From positions 5,952,001-6,016,000 of the forward strand of contig NZ_BIFQ01000001.1 of the NCBI RefSeq assembly GCF_003967515.1: a DNA stretch of 64,000 nt, written 5' to 3'. This DNA comes from Dictyobacter aurantiacus (GTDB lineage: Bacteria; Chloroflexota; Ktedonobacteria; Ktedonobacterales; Ktedonobacteraceae). Of the stretch, positions 45,443-54,189 are shown in pieces. A model generated the notes under the pieces. The model saw only the letters and a list, made by a program, of their open reading frames with translations. It searched no databases and was not told where the DNA came from. Position 1 is the first letter of the stretch; the number at the start of each line of letters is the position of its first letter. Both the position numbers and the translations under genes were made by a program.

Positions 45443-46474
45443 CTATGTCGACAAGGGAGCGGTGCTGGCGCGCACTACGAGCGTGGGGCAGAGGGTATGG
45501 TTGGCTCCCGGACGTTCTTGCAGCAAGTCCAGCATGACCTGCGTTGCCAGGCGCCCCAGTTCTACGCGCGGCTGATGAATGGTGGTCAAAGGTGGTGTGA
45601 AGCAGCTGGCGATCGTAATATCATCAAAGCCGATGACGCTCAGATCCTGCGGCACGCGAACACCTTTGGCATGGCAGGAAGTCAGCATACCGATCGCCGT
45701 CATATCGTTATAGCAGAAGACCGCAGTAACGCCGGCGGCAAGGAAGCGCGAGAGCGCCTGCTGTCCCGCGCTGATGTCCTCCTCCTGAGAAGCCTCATTG
45801 CCCGGAGGTATCACCACCCAGGATGGCGACGGCTCCACGCCAGTGGCGCGCAGAGCGTCGAGGTACCCTTGATAGCGCTGAGAGCTTGATGCGGGACGGC
45901 TATGGCTCCCCAGGTAGCCGATCGCGCGATGTCCCAGTTGCTGCAGGTGTTCAACGGCCATCTGAGCGCCCCGGCGATCATCAACCGAGATCCAATGGAG
46001 CAGATTGGTTTGTCCCTCAACCTGACTGTTAATGAGCACGGTCGGGATGTGGGTATGGTGAAGACGACGGCTGTAATTGTCGGAGATGCGCGAAGAAGCG
46101 ACCAGGATGCCATCGACGCGGCGGCGATGGAAGGTCTCGATGATATCCAGCGTCTGCTCGGGATCGTTGTAGGACGCGCTGAGCAACACGCTAAAGTCAG
46201 AGGCGCGCGCCACCTCCTCCACTCCCTTGACGATATCGCCGAAGAATGGGTCCGCGATCGAGGTCACGACCAGGCCCACCGTGCTGGACTGCTTCGTTTG
46301 CAGGCTGCGCGCGATCGCGTTGGGAGTATAGCCCAGTTCTCCCGCCAGGCGCTGGATGCGCTCACGCGTCTTGGTGCTGATGAGTGGGCTCTCGCGCAGC
46401 GCGCGCGAAACGGTGGTATGAGAGACACCGGCGATGCGGGCGATATCAGAGATAGAGACCTCAGATTGGCGCAA
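45443..46474 (-). CDS. LacI-family regulator of the inositol operon
   Basis: A 343-residue regulator. The helix-turn-helix and hinge read SISDIARIAGVSHTTVSRALR and YTPNAIARSLQT. The effector domain has the LacI/RbsR-type order (VGLVVTSIADPFFG, HRAIGYLGSH, SVIGFDDITIA). It is the first gene of the iol operon, so it probably autoregulates the whole set and responds to inositol or an early intermediate. A strong promoter with palindromes lies upstream. Confidence 0.92.
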   Translation of the reverse strand: MRQSEVSISDIARIAGVSHTTVSRALRESPLISTKTRERIQRLAGELGYTPNAIARSLQTKQSSTVGLVVTSIADPFFGDIVKGVEEVARASDFSVLLSASYNDPEQTLDIIETFHRRRVDGILVASSRISDNYSRRLHHTHIPTVLINSQVEGQTNLLHWISVDDRRGAQMAVEHLQQLGHRAIGYLGSHSRPASSSQRYQGYLDALRATGVEPSPSWVVIPPGNEASQEEDISAGQQALSRFLAAGVTAVFCYNDMTAIGMLTSCHAKGVRVPQDLSVIGFDDITIASCFTPPLTTIHQPRVELGRLATQVMLDLLQERPGANHTLCPTLVVRASTAPLST

Positions 46475-46519
46475 ACGTTTGCTCCCTCCACCGGCATTGA
46501 TGCCAGCTCACACTATCAA

Positions 46520-46626
46520 TGCACACGTGTGCAAAGCGCTGCAAAAAATCCCGATACGCGATAAACGCAAAATAAAAAAGGAAATGTTATATTTGCAAGT
46601 ATAGATTTTATGTTTTCCGTTGTCAA
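46520..46626 (-). promoter_or_regulatory. iol operon promoter and operator candidates
   Basis: On the minus strand TTGACA (46626-46621), a 17-bp spacer, and TATACT (46603-46598) make a near-consensus promoter. Between it and the lacI start is the perfect palindrome TGCACACGTGTGCA (46520-46533), overlapped by the LacI-like TGCAAAGCGCTGCA. Confidence 0.7.
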
Positions 46627-46659
46627 GGAATAAGTGGCGAAGGAGCTTTTGGGTACGTG

Positions 46660-46800
46660 TGCGGTACGGTGGCGTGCGGGTACCACGTGGGCCGGCGTGG
46701 GTGCCACGAGAAGCCGAATCGGCCGGGTATGGGGGCCGCAATCGCTGGCGCTCGCGGCCCGGTCGACCGTTGAAGGTCGACCTTACGATTACGTTTCATA
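46660..46800. repeat. Dispersed repeat (family F)
   Basis: Contains CCACGTGGG, GGCCGCAATCG and CCGTTGAAGGTCG. The same three blocks in the same order recur at 48650-48745. The rest of the 46475-47189 gap holds this, the family D element, a REP remnant and the iol promoter. Confidence 0.6.
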
Positions 46801-46845
46801 TGGAATTGGGCGTTGCATTTTTTTTGGGGGGGAGGCTTACAGGTA

Positions 46846-46984
46846 TAGGTTTTTTGGAGCGGGGTCCAGGGGCCGCGGCCCCTGGCGGGGTTTCAGGGGT
46901 GTCCCCTGATTTCCTCTCTCCTTGTGCCGCCGTCAGGCGGCACAAGCGGGTTCAAGGGGCAAGGCCCCTGAAAACCTATACTTG
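46846..46984. repeat. GC-rich element with short terminal inverted repeats (family D)
   Basis: Begins GTATAGGTTTT and ends with the complement AAAACCTATAC. Inside are hairpins CCAGGGGCCGCGGCCCCTGG and TTGTGCCGCCGTCAGGCGGCACAA, and an AGGGGTGTCCCCT. No reading frame. A GTATAG box also stands at 46599 beside the iol promoter. Confidence 0.6.
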
Positions 46985-47114
46985 CAAAGGGGGGAGGGGG
47001 CGCTTGCGGACAATGTATGCTGTCATGGAGATGGATATATGTCGTATGATGCATATATGGTATTGAAAGCTGGGTCAGGCTTGGTATCTATGATGTATGT
47101 TTATGGTGTAGAAA

Positions 47115-47166
47115 GAAAGGCCGGGCGAGTCCGGCACGTAAGCCGGAGTGAGCCTGGCACCTACGA
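47115..47166. repeat. Decayed REP (family A)
   Basis: GGCCGGGCGAGTCCGGC-ACGTAAGCCGG and CCTGGCACCTACG follow the family A layout with many changes. It precedes the serine hydrolase start by about 25 bases. Confidence 0.5.
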
Positions 47167-47189
47167 CGACGTATTTTTGGGGAGAAAAA

Positions 47190-48645
47190 GTGATGGATCA
47201 TGCTACCTCATTGCAGCGCAGCACGGCGGAGGCTCAGGGAATTTCGTCTGCTGCCATTCAATCGTTCATTGATGCCGTTGAGGAGAGGAGGCTTGGTGTT
47301 CAGAGTTTGATCCTTATGCGTAACGGGCGGATCGTAGCGGAGGGTTGGTGGAGGCCGTATGCGGAGCAACTTCCGCATAGTATGTACTCGGTGAGTAAGA
47401 GCTTTACGGCGACCGCGATAGGGCTGGCGGTATCTGAAGGCCGCTTATCGGTCAACGACGCGGTGCTCTCGTTTTTTCCGGCGTATGTAACTCCTGAGAT
47501 CAAAGAGAATATGGAAGCCCTGCAGGTCCGTCATCTGCTGGCTATGAGTACGGGTCACGAAAAGGATACTTTTCCTCTTTTAGCGCGTGAGCCGGAAGGG
47601 AACTGGGTACAGATCTTCCTATCGACCCCTATCACCTATGAGCCGGGTACGCATTTTCTTTACAACACCGGGGCCAGTTTTATGCTCTCGGCCATTCTGC
47701 AATCTTTGACCGGCCAGACGGTGTTGGAGTATCTGCGCCCACGTCTCTTCCAGCCGCTGGGTATTGAGAATCCGACATGGGAGTCCAATCGGGATGGCAT
47801 CAATTTAGGCGGCACCGGCTTGAGCATAAAGACGCTTGACCTGGCAAAGTTTGGTCAGCTCTTTCTGCAGCGTGGTGTATGGAATGGAAAGAGGGTCGTC
47901 CCTGAAGACTGGATTGAAGAGGCAAGCTCGATTCACACTCCGAACGGGGACGATCCAAACGATGACTGGCAGCAGGGGTATGGATACCAGATGTGGCGTT
48001 GTCGGCATAACGCGTACCGCGCGGATGGGGCCTTTGGGCAGTTCAGCGTGATCATGCCTGAGCAAAATGCTGTTCTTGCTCTTACCAGCGGAACAAGCGA
48101 CATGCATGCCATCTTAGATGAGGTCTGGAGGCATATCTTGCCAGGCATGCACGCGGAGCCATTGCCGGACAACACGGAGGCGACGCAGAAGTTGAGGAAA
48201 GCGCCTGGCCGATCTGGTATTGCCTCTGCCGGAAGTGTTGTCCGTGGCGCCAGCAACGGCTGCGAGGATAGAGAAGCGGACCATTCGTCTGGAAGCGAAT
48301 AAGTTGCATGTTGAGGAAGTGTCGTTTGAGTTTGGGCAAGACGAATGTGTCTTTACGGCCCTTGATAACAAGGGCGCTCGGCATACCATTCGCTGCGGAC
48401 GCACCGACTGGATCGCCGGGACGTCGGCGCTGGGGTATCGCCGGGAGTTATCGACAGAAATGCCTGTCGCGGCCCATGGTGGTTGGGTGAATGAGCATAC
48501 ATTTGTGATGACGTGGCAGTATATCGAAACGCCATTCTCTCATGTTCTTACCTTTGATTTTGGCTCTGACGAGGTCGATGTATCCATTAAGATTGTGCCA
48601 TTCTGGCAAGATAATGACGAGCACATTAAGGGACGGTTGGTATAA
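47190..48645 (+). pseudogene. Serine hydrolase (beta-lactamase family), frameshifted near 48200
   Basis: A penicillin-binding-protein-like hydrolase of about 485 residues split into two frames. Frame one (from ATG 47190) has the SxxK nucleophile motif SVSKSF, the YNT motif in FLYNTGASF, and the late GAFGQFS. After TEATQKLRK it runs into unrelated sequence and stops at 48302. The +1 frame from about 48200 continues naturally as RLADLVLPLPE and then a C-terminal beta domain (LHVEEVSFEFGQDE...) to 48645. Removing one G after AGGAAA would join them. The catalytic domain is intact, so a shortened protein might still work; a sequencing error is also possible. Confidence 0.8.
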
Positions 48646-48649
48646 GGGG

Positions 48650-48745
48650 GTGGTGCGTGGTGCCCAAAGGGAAGGTTTCATTTGGGCGCCACGTGGGGCC
48701 GCAATCGGCCTGGCGAACCGTTGAAGGTCGTCGTTACAGGGGCAT
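48650..48745. repeat. Dispersed repeat (family F), second copy
   Basis: GCGCCACGTGGGGCCGCAAT, CGGCCTGGCG and CCGTTGAAGGTCG match the copy at 46660-46800. It lies between the serine hydrolase and the iclR promoter. Confidence 0.6.
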
Positions 48746-48764
48746 TCCGGTCGTGGTACCTGCA

Positions 48765-48830
48765 TTGACAGGTTGTTGGCTGAATAATTACAATATTTCA
48801 TATATGAATATAGTCATTTGTAGGTGAAAT
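48765..48830 (+). promoter_or_regulatory. iclR promoter and operator
   Basis: TTGACA (48765-48770), an 18-bp spacer, and TACAAT (48789-48794). The operator follows at once: TTTCATATATGAATAT at 48797-48812, then, ten bases on, AGGTGAAA (48822-48829). The two blocks TATATGAATAT and AGGTGAAA, 9-10 bp apart, also occur at 52624-52654 and, inverted, at 52796-52827. Confidence 0.72.
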
Positions 48831-48873
48831 TTAGCCATTCTATTATTTTTGAGAGCGGCAGAGGCAAAAAGGC

Positions 48874-49668
48874 ATGGATAAGAAGTTAGACGATATTGAT
48901 ACGAGCTCGTCGCAGCCGGCGTATCATGTTCCGGCGCTGGAGAAGGGGTTGGATATTCTGGAGTGCCTGGCGGCGCATACGGTGCCGCTGACTCAGGCGC
49001 AGCTGGCACGTTTGCTGGGGCGCGGCGCGAGTGAGCTCTTCCGTATGCTTACCTGTCTGGAACGGCGGCGCTATATCCAGCGCGATCCGGTGTCGGGCGC
49101 CTACAGTCTGACGTTGCGCCTGTTTGAGCTGGGTCATACTCACTCTCCTTACCAGGGATTGCTGCGGGCGGCGGCGCGTCCCATGCGCGAGCTGGTCGAT
49201 GAGATCAACGAGTCCTGTCATCTGAGCGTGGTGCATCAGGGCAGACTGGTGGTGCTGGCGCAGGAGGAGAATCATGCTCGCCTGCGACTCTCGGTTGAGG
49301 TGGGGGGGACCTTTCCGCTCCTGCATACCGCCTCTGGTCGTCTGCTGCTGGCACACATGAGCCCGGTCGCGGCCGAGGAAGCCTACCAGCTGGATGAGGA
49401 GTACGCGAGCTTATCCGCGCAGGAGCGCGAGGAGCTGGCGGCGCGTCTCGACGAGATCCGTGCTCGTGGCTACGAATATGTGGTGGGCGAGTCGAACGAT
49501 GGCGTGCAGGATCTGGTGCTGCTGGTTGGCTCGCAGACCTCGCACTTGCAGGCTGCGCTGGCGATCTGCTCGCTCTCGCGCAGACATGTTTCATTCCTCG
49601 ATACGATGCTGCCCCCATTGCGCCACTGTGCCGACGCCATCGCGAGTGCCGCAGGCATCGTGGTGTAA
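48874..49668 (+). CDS. IclR-family regulator
   Basis: A 264-residue regulator. The winged helix (about residues 18-80) has VPALEKGLDILECLAAH and LTQAQLARLLGRGASELFRML. The C-terminal ligand domain has CHLSVVHQGRLVVLAQ, HTASGRLLLAH, and GVQDLVLLVG. IclR proteins control degradative pathways and bind pathway metabolites. Shared operator blocks place the divergent 52.6-52.9 kb promoters, and thus the MaoC/CaiB/SBP-like/Gfo genes, under it, with autoregulation. It is convergent with the maoC-like gene. Confidence 0.92.
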   Translation: MDKKLDDIDTSSSQPAYHVPALEKGLDILECLAAHTVPLTQAQLARLLGRGASELFRMLTCLERRRYIQRDPVSGAYSLTLRLFELGHTHSPYQGLLRAAARPMRELVDEINESCHLSVVHQGRLVVLAQEENHARLRLSVEVGGTFPLLHTASGRLLLAHMSPVAAEEAYQLDEEYASLSAQEREELAARLDEIRARGYEYVVGESNDGVQDLVLLVGSQTSHLQAALAICSLSRRHVSFLDTMLPPLRHCADAIASAAGIVV

Positions 49669-49713
49669 TTTCTCCCTTCTTTCTTTTTCCTCTTCGGGTC
49701 AGATGTATAGCGA

Positions 49714-50172
49714 TCAAATAGATGTCGTCGGCGTTCTACGCCTGGCAAGGAGGAGGTGTTCGCAGACCAGCACCAGTTCATCGTGCTGATTGAAGACCTC
49801 ACACTTTTCTACGACGACGCCGTGATCGGTGCGTTTGGCGTGCTCCCGCTTGTCGCTGATGGTGACGCGCACATGGATGGTGTCGTTGATGAAGACGGGC
49901 TTGATGAAGCGCAGCCGGTCATAGCCATAGGAGAAGGCAAGCTGATTGATGGCACCGGCGGTCATACCGATGGCGACGCTGAAGATCAGGGTGCCGTGGG
50001 CGATGCGCTGGCCGAAATCCTGTGTCTTGCACCATTCGCGATCCATGTGATGCGGATAGAAATCGCCGGTCTGTCCAGCGTGGATCACGATGTCGGTTTC
50101 GGTAATGGTGCGTCCCATAGTCTGACGCTGCTCACCGATCTGATAATCTTCGAAATAGCGGTCCTGGAACAT
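49714..50172 (-). CDS. MaoC-like hot-dog hydratase
   Basis: A 152-residue single hot-dog domain protein. The catalytic Asp/His region reads [22 protein letters not shown], and [14 protein letters not shown] is the family's second conserved block. Such enzymes hydrate 2-enoyl-CoA or related acyl-CoA thioesters. It is third in a leftward operon with an SBP-like gene and a CoA transferase, 18 bases after the latter, which suggests the CoA transferase supplies its substrate. Confidence 0.9.
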   Translation of the reverse strand: MFQDRYFEDYQIGEQRQTMGRTITETDIVIHAGQTGDFYPHHMDREWCKTQDFGQRIAHGTLIFSVAIGMTAGAINQLAFSYGYDRLRFIKPVFINDTIHVRVTISDKREHAKRTDHGVVVEKCEVFNQHDELVLVCEHLLLARRRTPTTSI

Positions 50173-50190
50173 CGTTATCTCCCCCTTCGC

Positions 50191-51363
50191 TTATAGATCA
50201 AACAGGTCAAATTCCTGGGCGATGAGCGCGTTGTGCTCGCCGATGGTTGGCGCTCCGACCGGCGAGGTTAGCAGGGTGCCATCGATGCGGATGGGGCAGC
50301 GCGTGGTGGTCAGAGCGGCACCGTTGGCGCGGCTCACACGCTGGACCATATCGAGGGCCTTGAAGCCGTCGTGCGCCAGCAGTTGATGCCAGTTGAGGAC
50401 TTCGGCGCACCACATGCCCGCCGGCTCCAGGATGCGCAACCAGTACGCGGTCGTCTCACCCAGGAGATGTTGGGCCAGCCGGGCTTTGATGGTATCGCGT
50501 TCACTAAACCAGGTTTTGGGGTTGGTGTAGAGCAGAAGTTCAGGGCAGTTCAAGAGCTGACCGAGGCGGGGGATGTCGTTCATGGCCAGCGCCAGGTAGC
50601 CATCGCTGGTCGCGTAGATACCATAGGGGGCACTCAGATAGGCGTTGGCATTGTTGACCTGGCTGCGCAGCGGCAGCTTTCCGCCATCATTGAGGTGCGT
50701 CGTGAGCAGCTCGAACTGGCAATCGAGGATGGATTCGAGCAGGCTGACCTCAACGAGGCCGCCCTGACCACTGATGCCACGACGGACCAGGCAGGCCAGG
50801 ATGCCCTGGGCCAGGTAGGTACCGGTCAGCATATCCGCGATGGAGAGTCCGAAGGGGACCGGACCCTGCGTCGCGTCGCCGCTCAGCCAGGTCACTCCCG
50901 ATAGGGCCTGCGCGAGCAGGTCCTGTCCCGGCAGATCGCGCCAGGGGCCCTCTTTCCCATAGCCACTCACCGAGGCGTAGACGAGGCGTGGATACTCCGC
51001 GCGCAGCTGATCATAGCCGAGCCCCAGCCGCTCGATGACGCCCGGGCGGAAATTCTGGATCAACACATCGGCGCGTGATATCAGCTTCTTCACCTGCCGC
51101 AGCTCAGCCGGATTCTTGAGATCGACGGCGAAGCCCTGCTTGTTACGGTTGATCGAATGAAATAACGTACTGTCACCGTCCAGATCAAGGTTGGAGATGT
51201 AGAGCTGGCGGCAGAGGTCACCGCCCTGGGGGCGCTCGATCTTGATGACGCGCGCGCCCATATCGGCCAGGCGCAGCGAACAAAATGGCCCGGCCAGGAA
51301 TTGACTGAAATCGAGGACGAGGAGTCCGCTCAACGGCTTTGTACTGTCGTAATGCTGGCTCAT
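50191..51363 (-). CDS. CaiB/BaiF-type family III CoA transferase
   Basis: A 390-residue enzyme moving CoA between carboxylic acids. The N-terminal LSGLLVLDFSQFLAGPFCS and GARVIKIERPQGGD, the NRNKQGFAVDLKNP segment, and LSIADMLTGTYLAQGIL with the catalytic Asp (about residue 176) are all present. It stands between the SBP-like gene (76 bases upstream) and the hydratase. The acid is unknown; the neighbouring dehydrogenase suggests a sugar- or cyclitol-derived acid, by inference. Confidence 0.92.
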   Translation of the reverse strand: MSQHYDSTKPLSGLLVLDFSQFLAGPFCSLRLADMGARVIKIERPQGGDLCRQLYISNLDLDGDSTLFHSINRNKQGFAVDLKNPAELRQVKKLISRADVLIQNFRPGVIERLGLGYDQLRAEYPRLVYASVSGYGKEGPWRDLPGQDLLAQALSGVTWLSGDATQGPVPFGLSIADMLTGTYLAQGILACLVRRGISGQGGLVEVSLLESILDCQFELLTTHLNDGGKLPLRSQVNNANAYLSAPYGIYATSDGYLALAMNDIPRLGQLLNCPELLLYTNPKTWFSERDTIKARLAQHLLGETTAYWLRILEPAGMWCAEVLNWHQLLAHDGFKALDMVQRVSRANGAALTTTRCPIRIDGTLLTSPVGAPTIGEHNALIAQEFDLFDL

Positions 51364-51439
51364 GCTTGCCTGCTTTCCCGCTTTCAGAATTTTAAACTTA
51401 TCAATTTCATAAACATTACTGAAACGTAAGAAGATAGAG

Positions 51440-52585
51440 CTATGCGAGCGAATGGGCGTAGAGGTTGTCGATCTCGCGCAGCACCGCGCGAGGATCTCCT
51501 CCCTCGCTCAGGTAGCGATGTACCAGCGGACCCGCGTGATCCTGGAAAGGGATCGCGCCGGAGTGGCGGGGGCGCAGATAGGCCTGATCCAACGTGGGGA
51601 GGGTACGGGCGAAGAAGTGGTCGCAGGCCTGGTTGACGGTATGATCCAGCCATGCCTGACGATGGCCGGGCTGACCACCGCTGACGAAATACAGCCCACG
51701 CTGATTGACCGGGTCGGCGACAAAGCGCGCGTAGGCGAGCGCAGCCTCCCGCTGGTCGCTGCGCGCCGAGAGGGCCAGCCCGGTTCCACCCAGCGTCGAG
51801 CGCAGTTGCATAGAGTTGAGGCTGACCAGTTCGCCGAAGCGTAGCGGCGACCGCGCGTACTCGGGTCGCGCATAGTTGACGTAGCCATAGGCGGCGGGAC
51901 AGTAGGCGATCTGATCGCTGGAGATCATGGCCTCGTAGGTGGCGATGGGATTGCGCCGCAGACACGCCGGATCGCACAGACCGACCAGTTCGCGCAGGGA
52001 GTTGAGCGCGGCCACACCCACCTCCGTACTGACCACGTTGCGTCCATTGGCGAACGGCTCCTCCCCGAGTCCACAGCAGAGCATGTAGAAATGCATCAGG
52101 CTATCGATGGGAATGGCGGGCAGCGCTACCAGGCCGCGACGCGCCAGCGCCAGCACCTCATCCCAGGTGCGCGGAAGCTCGATCCGCCAGCGGGCCAGCA
52201 GGTCGGCGCGCCAGGAACTGACCGGCGTGGCCGCGTCGACGGCCAGCGCCCACTGATGATCTCCAAATGTGTAGCTCTCGTGCGAACGACCAACACTATG
52301 GCTGGCCTGATCGGCCAGAAACTCCGCTGGAAGATGCTCATCGAGCGGCAGCAGGACGGGATGGCTGGCCGCGTAACCGACAAAGGGATGATCAATGATC
52401 AGCAGGTCGAATTTATCCGCCAGCTGGTCAACGGGGAAATCGGCAAACTCCTGCAGCGAGCGCTTATGCCAGTGGACCTCGATGCCAGGGTTCAACTCGC
52501 TAAAGCGCTGGGCGCTGGCCACCAGCGGTAGATAGCCGCGCGTGTGATTCCAGGTGATGCCGTTGAGAGTGATGACAGCGGACAT
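51440..52585 (-). CDS. Solute-binding-protein homologue without signal peptide (1)
   Basis: A 381-residue protein with the family 1 extracellular SBP pattern: RFSELNPGIEVHWHKRSLQEF, FDLLIIDHPFVGYA, LPRTWDEVLALAR, and the late AALAYARFVADPVNQRGLYF. The N-terminus MSAVITLNGITWNHTRG starts directly in the first beta-strand, with no signal peptide, lipobox or Tat motif. GAGGAAATAT before the ATG at 52585 fixes the start, so the protein is expected to stay in the cytoplasm. It leads an operon with CaiB and MaoC genes. It may be a metabolite sensor, a carrier or an enzyme built on the SBP fold. Confidence 0.82.
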   Translation of the reverse strand: MSAVITLNGITWNHTRGYLPLVASAQRFSELNPGIEVHWHKRSLQEFADFPVDQLADKFDLLIIDHPFVGYAASHPVLLPLDEHLPAEFLADQASHSVGRSHESYTFGDHQWALAVDAATPVSSWRADLLARWRIELPRTWDEVLALARRGLVALPAIPIDSLMHFYMLCCGLGEEPFANGRNVVSTEVGVAALNSLRELVGLCDPACLRRNPIATYEAMISSDQIAYCPAAYGYVNYARPEYARSPLRFGELVSLNSMQLRSTLGGTGLALSARSDQREAALAYARFVADPVNQRGLYFVSGGQPGHRQAWLDHTVNQACDHFFARTLPTLDQAYLRPRHSGAIPFQDHAGPLVHRYLSEGGDPRAVLREIDNLYAHSLA

Positions 52586-52623
52586 ATATTTCCTCTGCAA
52601 ATAGGCTTTGTCGAAATATGTTT

Positions 52624-52663
52624 TCGTATATGAATATTGTAATCACAGGTGAAAAATTGTCAA
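52624..52663 (-). promoter_or_regulatory. Leftward promoter/operator of the SBP-like/CaiB/MaoC operon
   Basis: On the minus strand TTGACA (52663-52658), a 16-bp spacer holding TTTCACCTGTGAT, and TACAAT (52641-52636), then ATTCATATACGA. This block is nearly identical to the rightward promoter at 52787-52827, which makes the divergent region a 43-bp inverted repeat. Confidence 0.78.
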
Positions 52664-52786
52664 GCTGGTTTAAGTTGCGAGCATTGGAGATATTGTCCTT
52701 GCACCGCAGGCAGGGGGTGGTAGGAAGACAATGTCCGGTATGGACGGTGAAGGGAATCGGTACGAGGAAAAGGTATTTTGACTCCC

Positions 52787-52827
52787 TTGACAAACTTTCA
52801 CCTGTGATTACAATATTCATATACGAA
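52787..52827 (+). promoter_or_regulatory. Rightward promoter/operator of the Gfo/Idh operon
   Basis: TTGACA (52787-52792), a 16-bp spacer, and TACAAT (52809-52814). The presumed IclR operator TTTCACC...TTCATATACGAA (52796-52827) covers the spacer and -10, so bound regulator would block RNA polymerase, or would act from a nearby position as activator. Confidence 0.78.
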
Positions 52828-52854
52828 CATATGAAAGCCGAGGGTGGGCATGTG

Positions 52855-52915
52855 CTTTCCGGGGACGTGGCCGCTTTGCGGCAAGCGCCCGCAAGGGGCG
52901 CACGTACGGGTGGAC
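52855..52915. repeat. REP-like hairpin (family A variant)
   Basis: GTGGCCGCTTTGCGGCAAGC, then GCGCCCGCAAGGGGCGCACGTACGG. It lies in the mRNA leader of the Gfo/Idh gene, between promoter and ribosome site. Confidence 0.6.
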
Positions 52916-52947
52916 GTGTGCGCCCGGGGAAAAGGGGATATGCCGTT

Positions 52948-54060
52948 ATGAGCAATGATGCAATACAGGGGCCCCCACGTGGTGATTGGCAGGTTTCGTC
53001 GGAGATTCCGCTGCCGAGGCGCCGCGATTATCCCATCGCGATTGTTGGCGCGGGCAGCATCGTCAATGACGCGCATCTGCCGGCGTATCGGAAGGCTGGC
53101 TTCAACGTCATTGGTATCTATGATCAGCAGACCGATAAGGCGCGGGCGACCGCCGCGCGCTACGGCATTGATACCGTCTATGCCAGTCTGGACGATGTGC
53201 TTGCCAGTCCAGCGGCTATCGTCGATGTCGCGGTCCCGGCGCGCGAGAATTATGCTATCGCCACTCGCGTCGCGCAGGCGGGCAAGGCTCTTTTATTGCA
53301 GAAGCCGATGGCGGAGGACCTTGCCACAGCCGGGTCGATCGTCGCAGCCGTTGAAGAGGCGGGCATCGTAGCAGCGGTGAACCAGCAGGCGCGCTGGATG
53401 CCAGCGGCGCTGGCGATGCGAGACCTCATCAGGCGCGGCCTGCTGGGAGAAATCTACCAGGTCACGTTTCTGATCAACGTGCTGACCCCCTGGGATACCT
53501 GGCCCTGGATCGTCGCGGGCGAGCACGTCGAAGTCATGTATCACTCGATCCATTATCTCGATACTATTCGCGCCCTGCTGGGACGTGAGCCGCGCCTGGT
53601 CTTCGCCGATGGCAGCACTGTGCCCGGCTTCGCGACCGGAGGCGAGACACGCACGACGATCCAACTCATCTTCGATGGACAATTGCGCGCCACGGTCGTC
53701 GATACCCATCACAATAGCGGCGGACTGGTTGACCAGTTCGCAACCTTTCGCGTTGAGGGGACCGAGGGGAGCGCGGTAGCGGAGCTGGGTCTGCTCAAGA
53801 ACTATCCCACCGGCGTCCCCGATAGCTTCCGTTACATGAGCCATAATCTGCAATCTGGTACCTGGATCAGCCCTGATCTTGCCGGCAGCTGGTTTCCTGA
53901 TGCCTTTATCGGCACGATGGCCAGCGTCATGCGTGGTCTGGAGGGCGCTCCTGGCGCTCCCGAGACATCGCTGCGTGACAATCTGGGCACGCTGCGCATC
54001 GTCATGGCCGCCTATCGTTCTATGACCAGCCACTGCGCCGTTGATCCACAATCACTATAA
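52948..54060 (+). CDS. Gfo/Idh/MocA-family dehydrogenase
   Basis: A 370-residue NAD(P)-dependent oxidoreductase. The Rossmann motif is IAIVGAGSIVNDAHLPAY (about 31-48); the family Lys is in LLLQKPMAEDL (about 120), where the usual EKP is QKP. The C-terminal sheet domain has VMYHSIHYLDTIRALLG with the expected His/Asp area. I chose ATG 52948, preceded by AAAAGGGGATA; the longer frame runs through the promoter and a REP. It is the first gene of the rightward operon. The substrate is probably a polyol, sugar or cyclitol. Confidence 0.88.
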   Translation: MSNDAIQGPPRGDWQVSSEIPLPRRRDYPIAIVGAGSIVNDAHLPAYRKAGFNVIGIYDQQTDKARATAARYGIDTVYASLDDVLASPAAIVDVAVPARENYAIATRVAQAGKALLLQKPMAEDLATAGSIVAAVEEAGIVAAVNQQARWMPAALAMRDLIRRGLLGEIYQVTFLINVLTPWDTWPWIVAGEHVEVMYHSIHYLDTIRALLGREPRLVFADGSTVPGFATGGETRTTIQLIFDGQLRATVVDTHHNSGGLVDQFATFRVEGTEGSAVAELGLLKNYPTGVPDSFRYMSHNLQSGTWISPDLAGSWFPDAFIGTMASVMRGLEGAPGAPETSLRDNLGTLRIVMAAYRSMTSHCAVDPQSL

Positions 54061-54189
54061 TGCGGTTAACTATTCAAGCGACCACTCCCATCCAAATGCA
54101 TGACCTATCCATCAGGAATGGTGTCAGAGAAAAGTCTGATGAACGTCAATTGATTTTATGTCAGAGACGGAAATGGAGGCACAAAGCGT

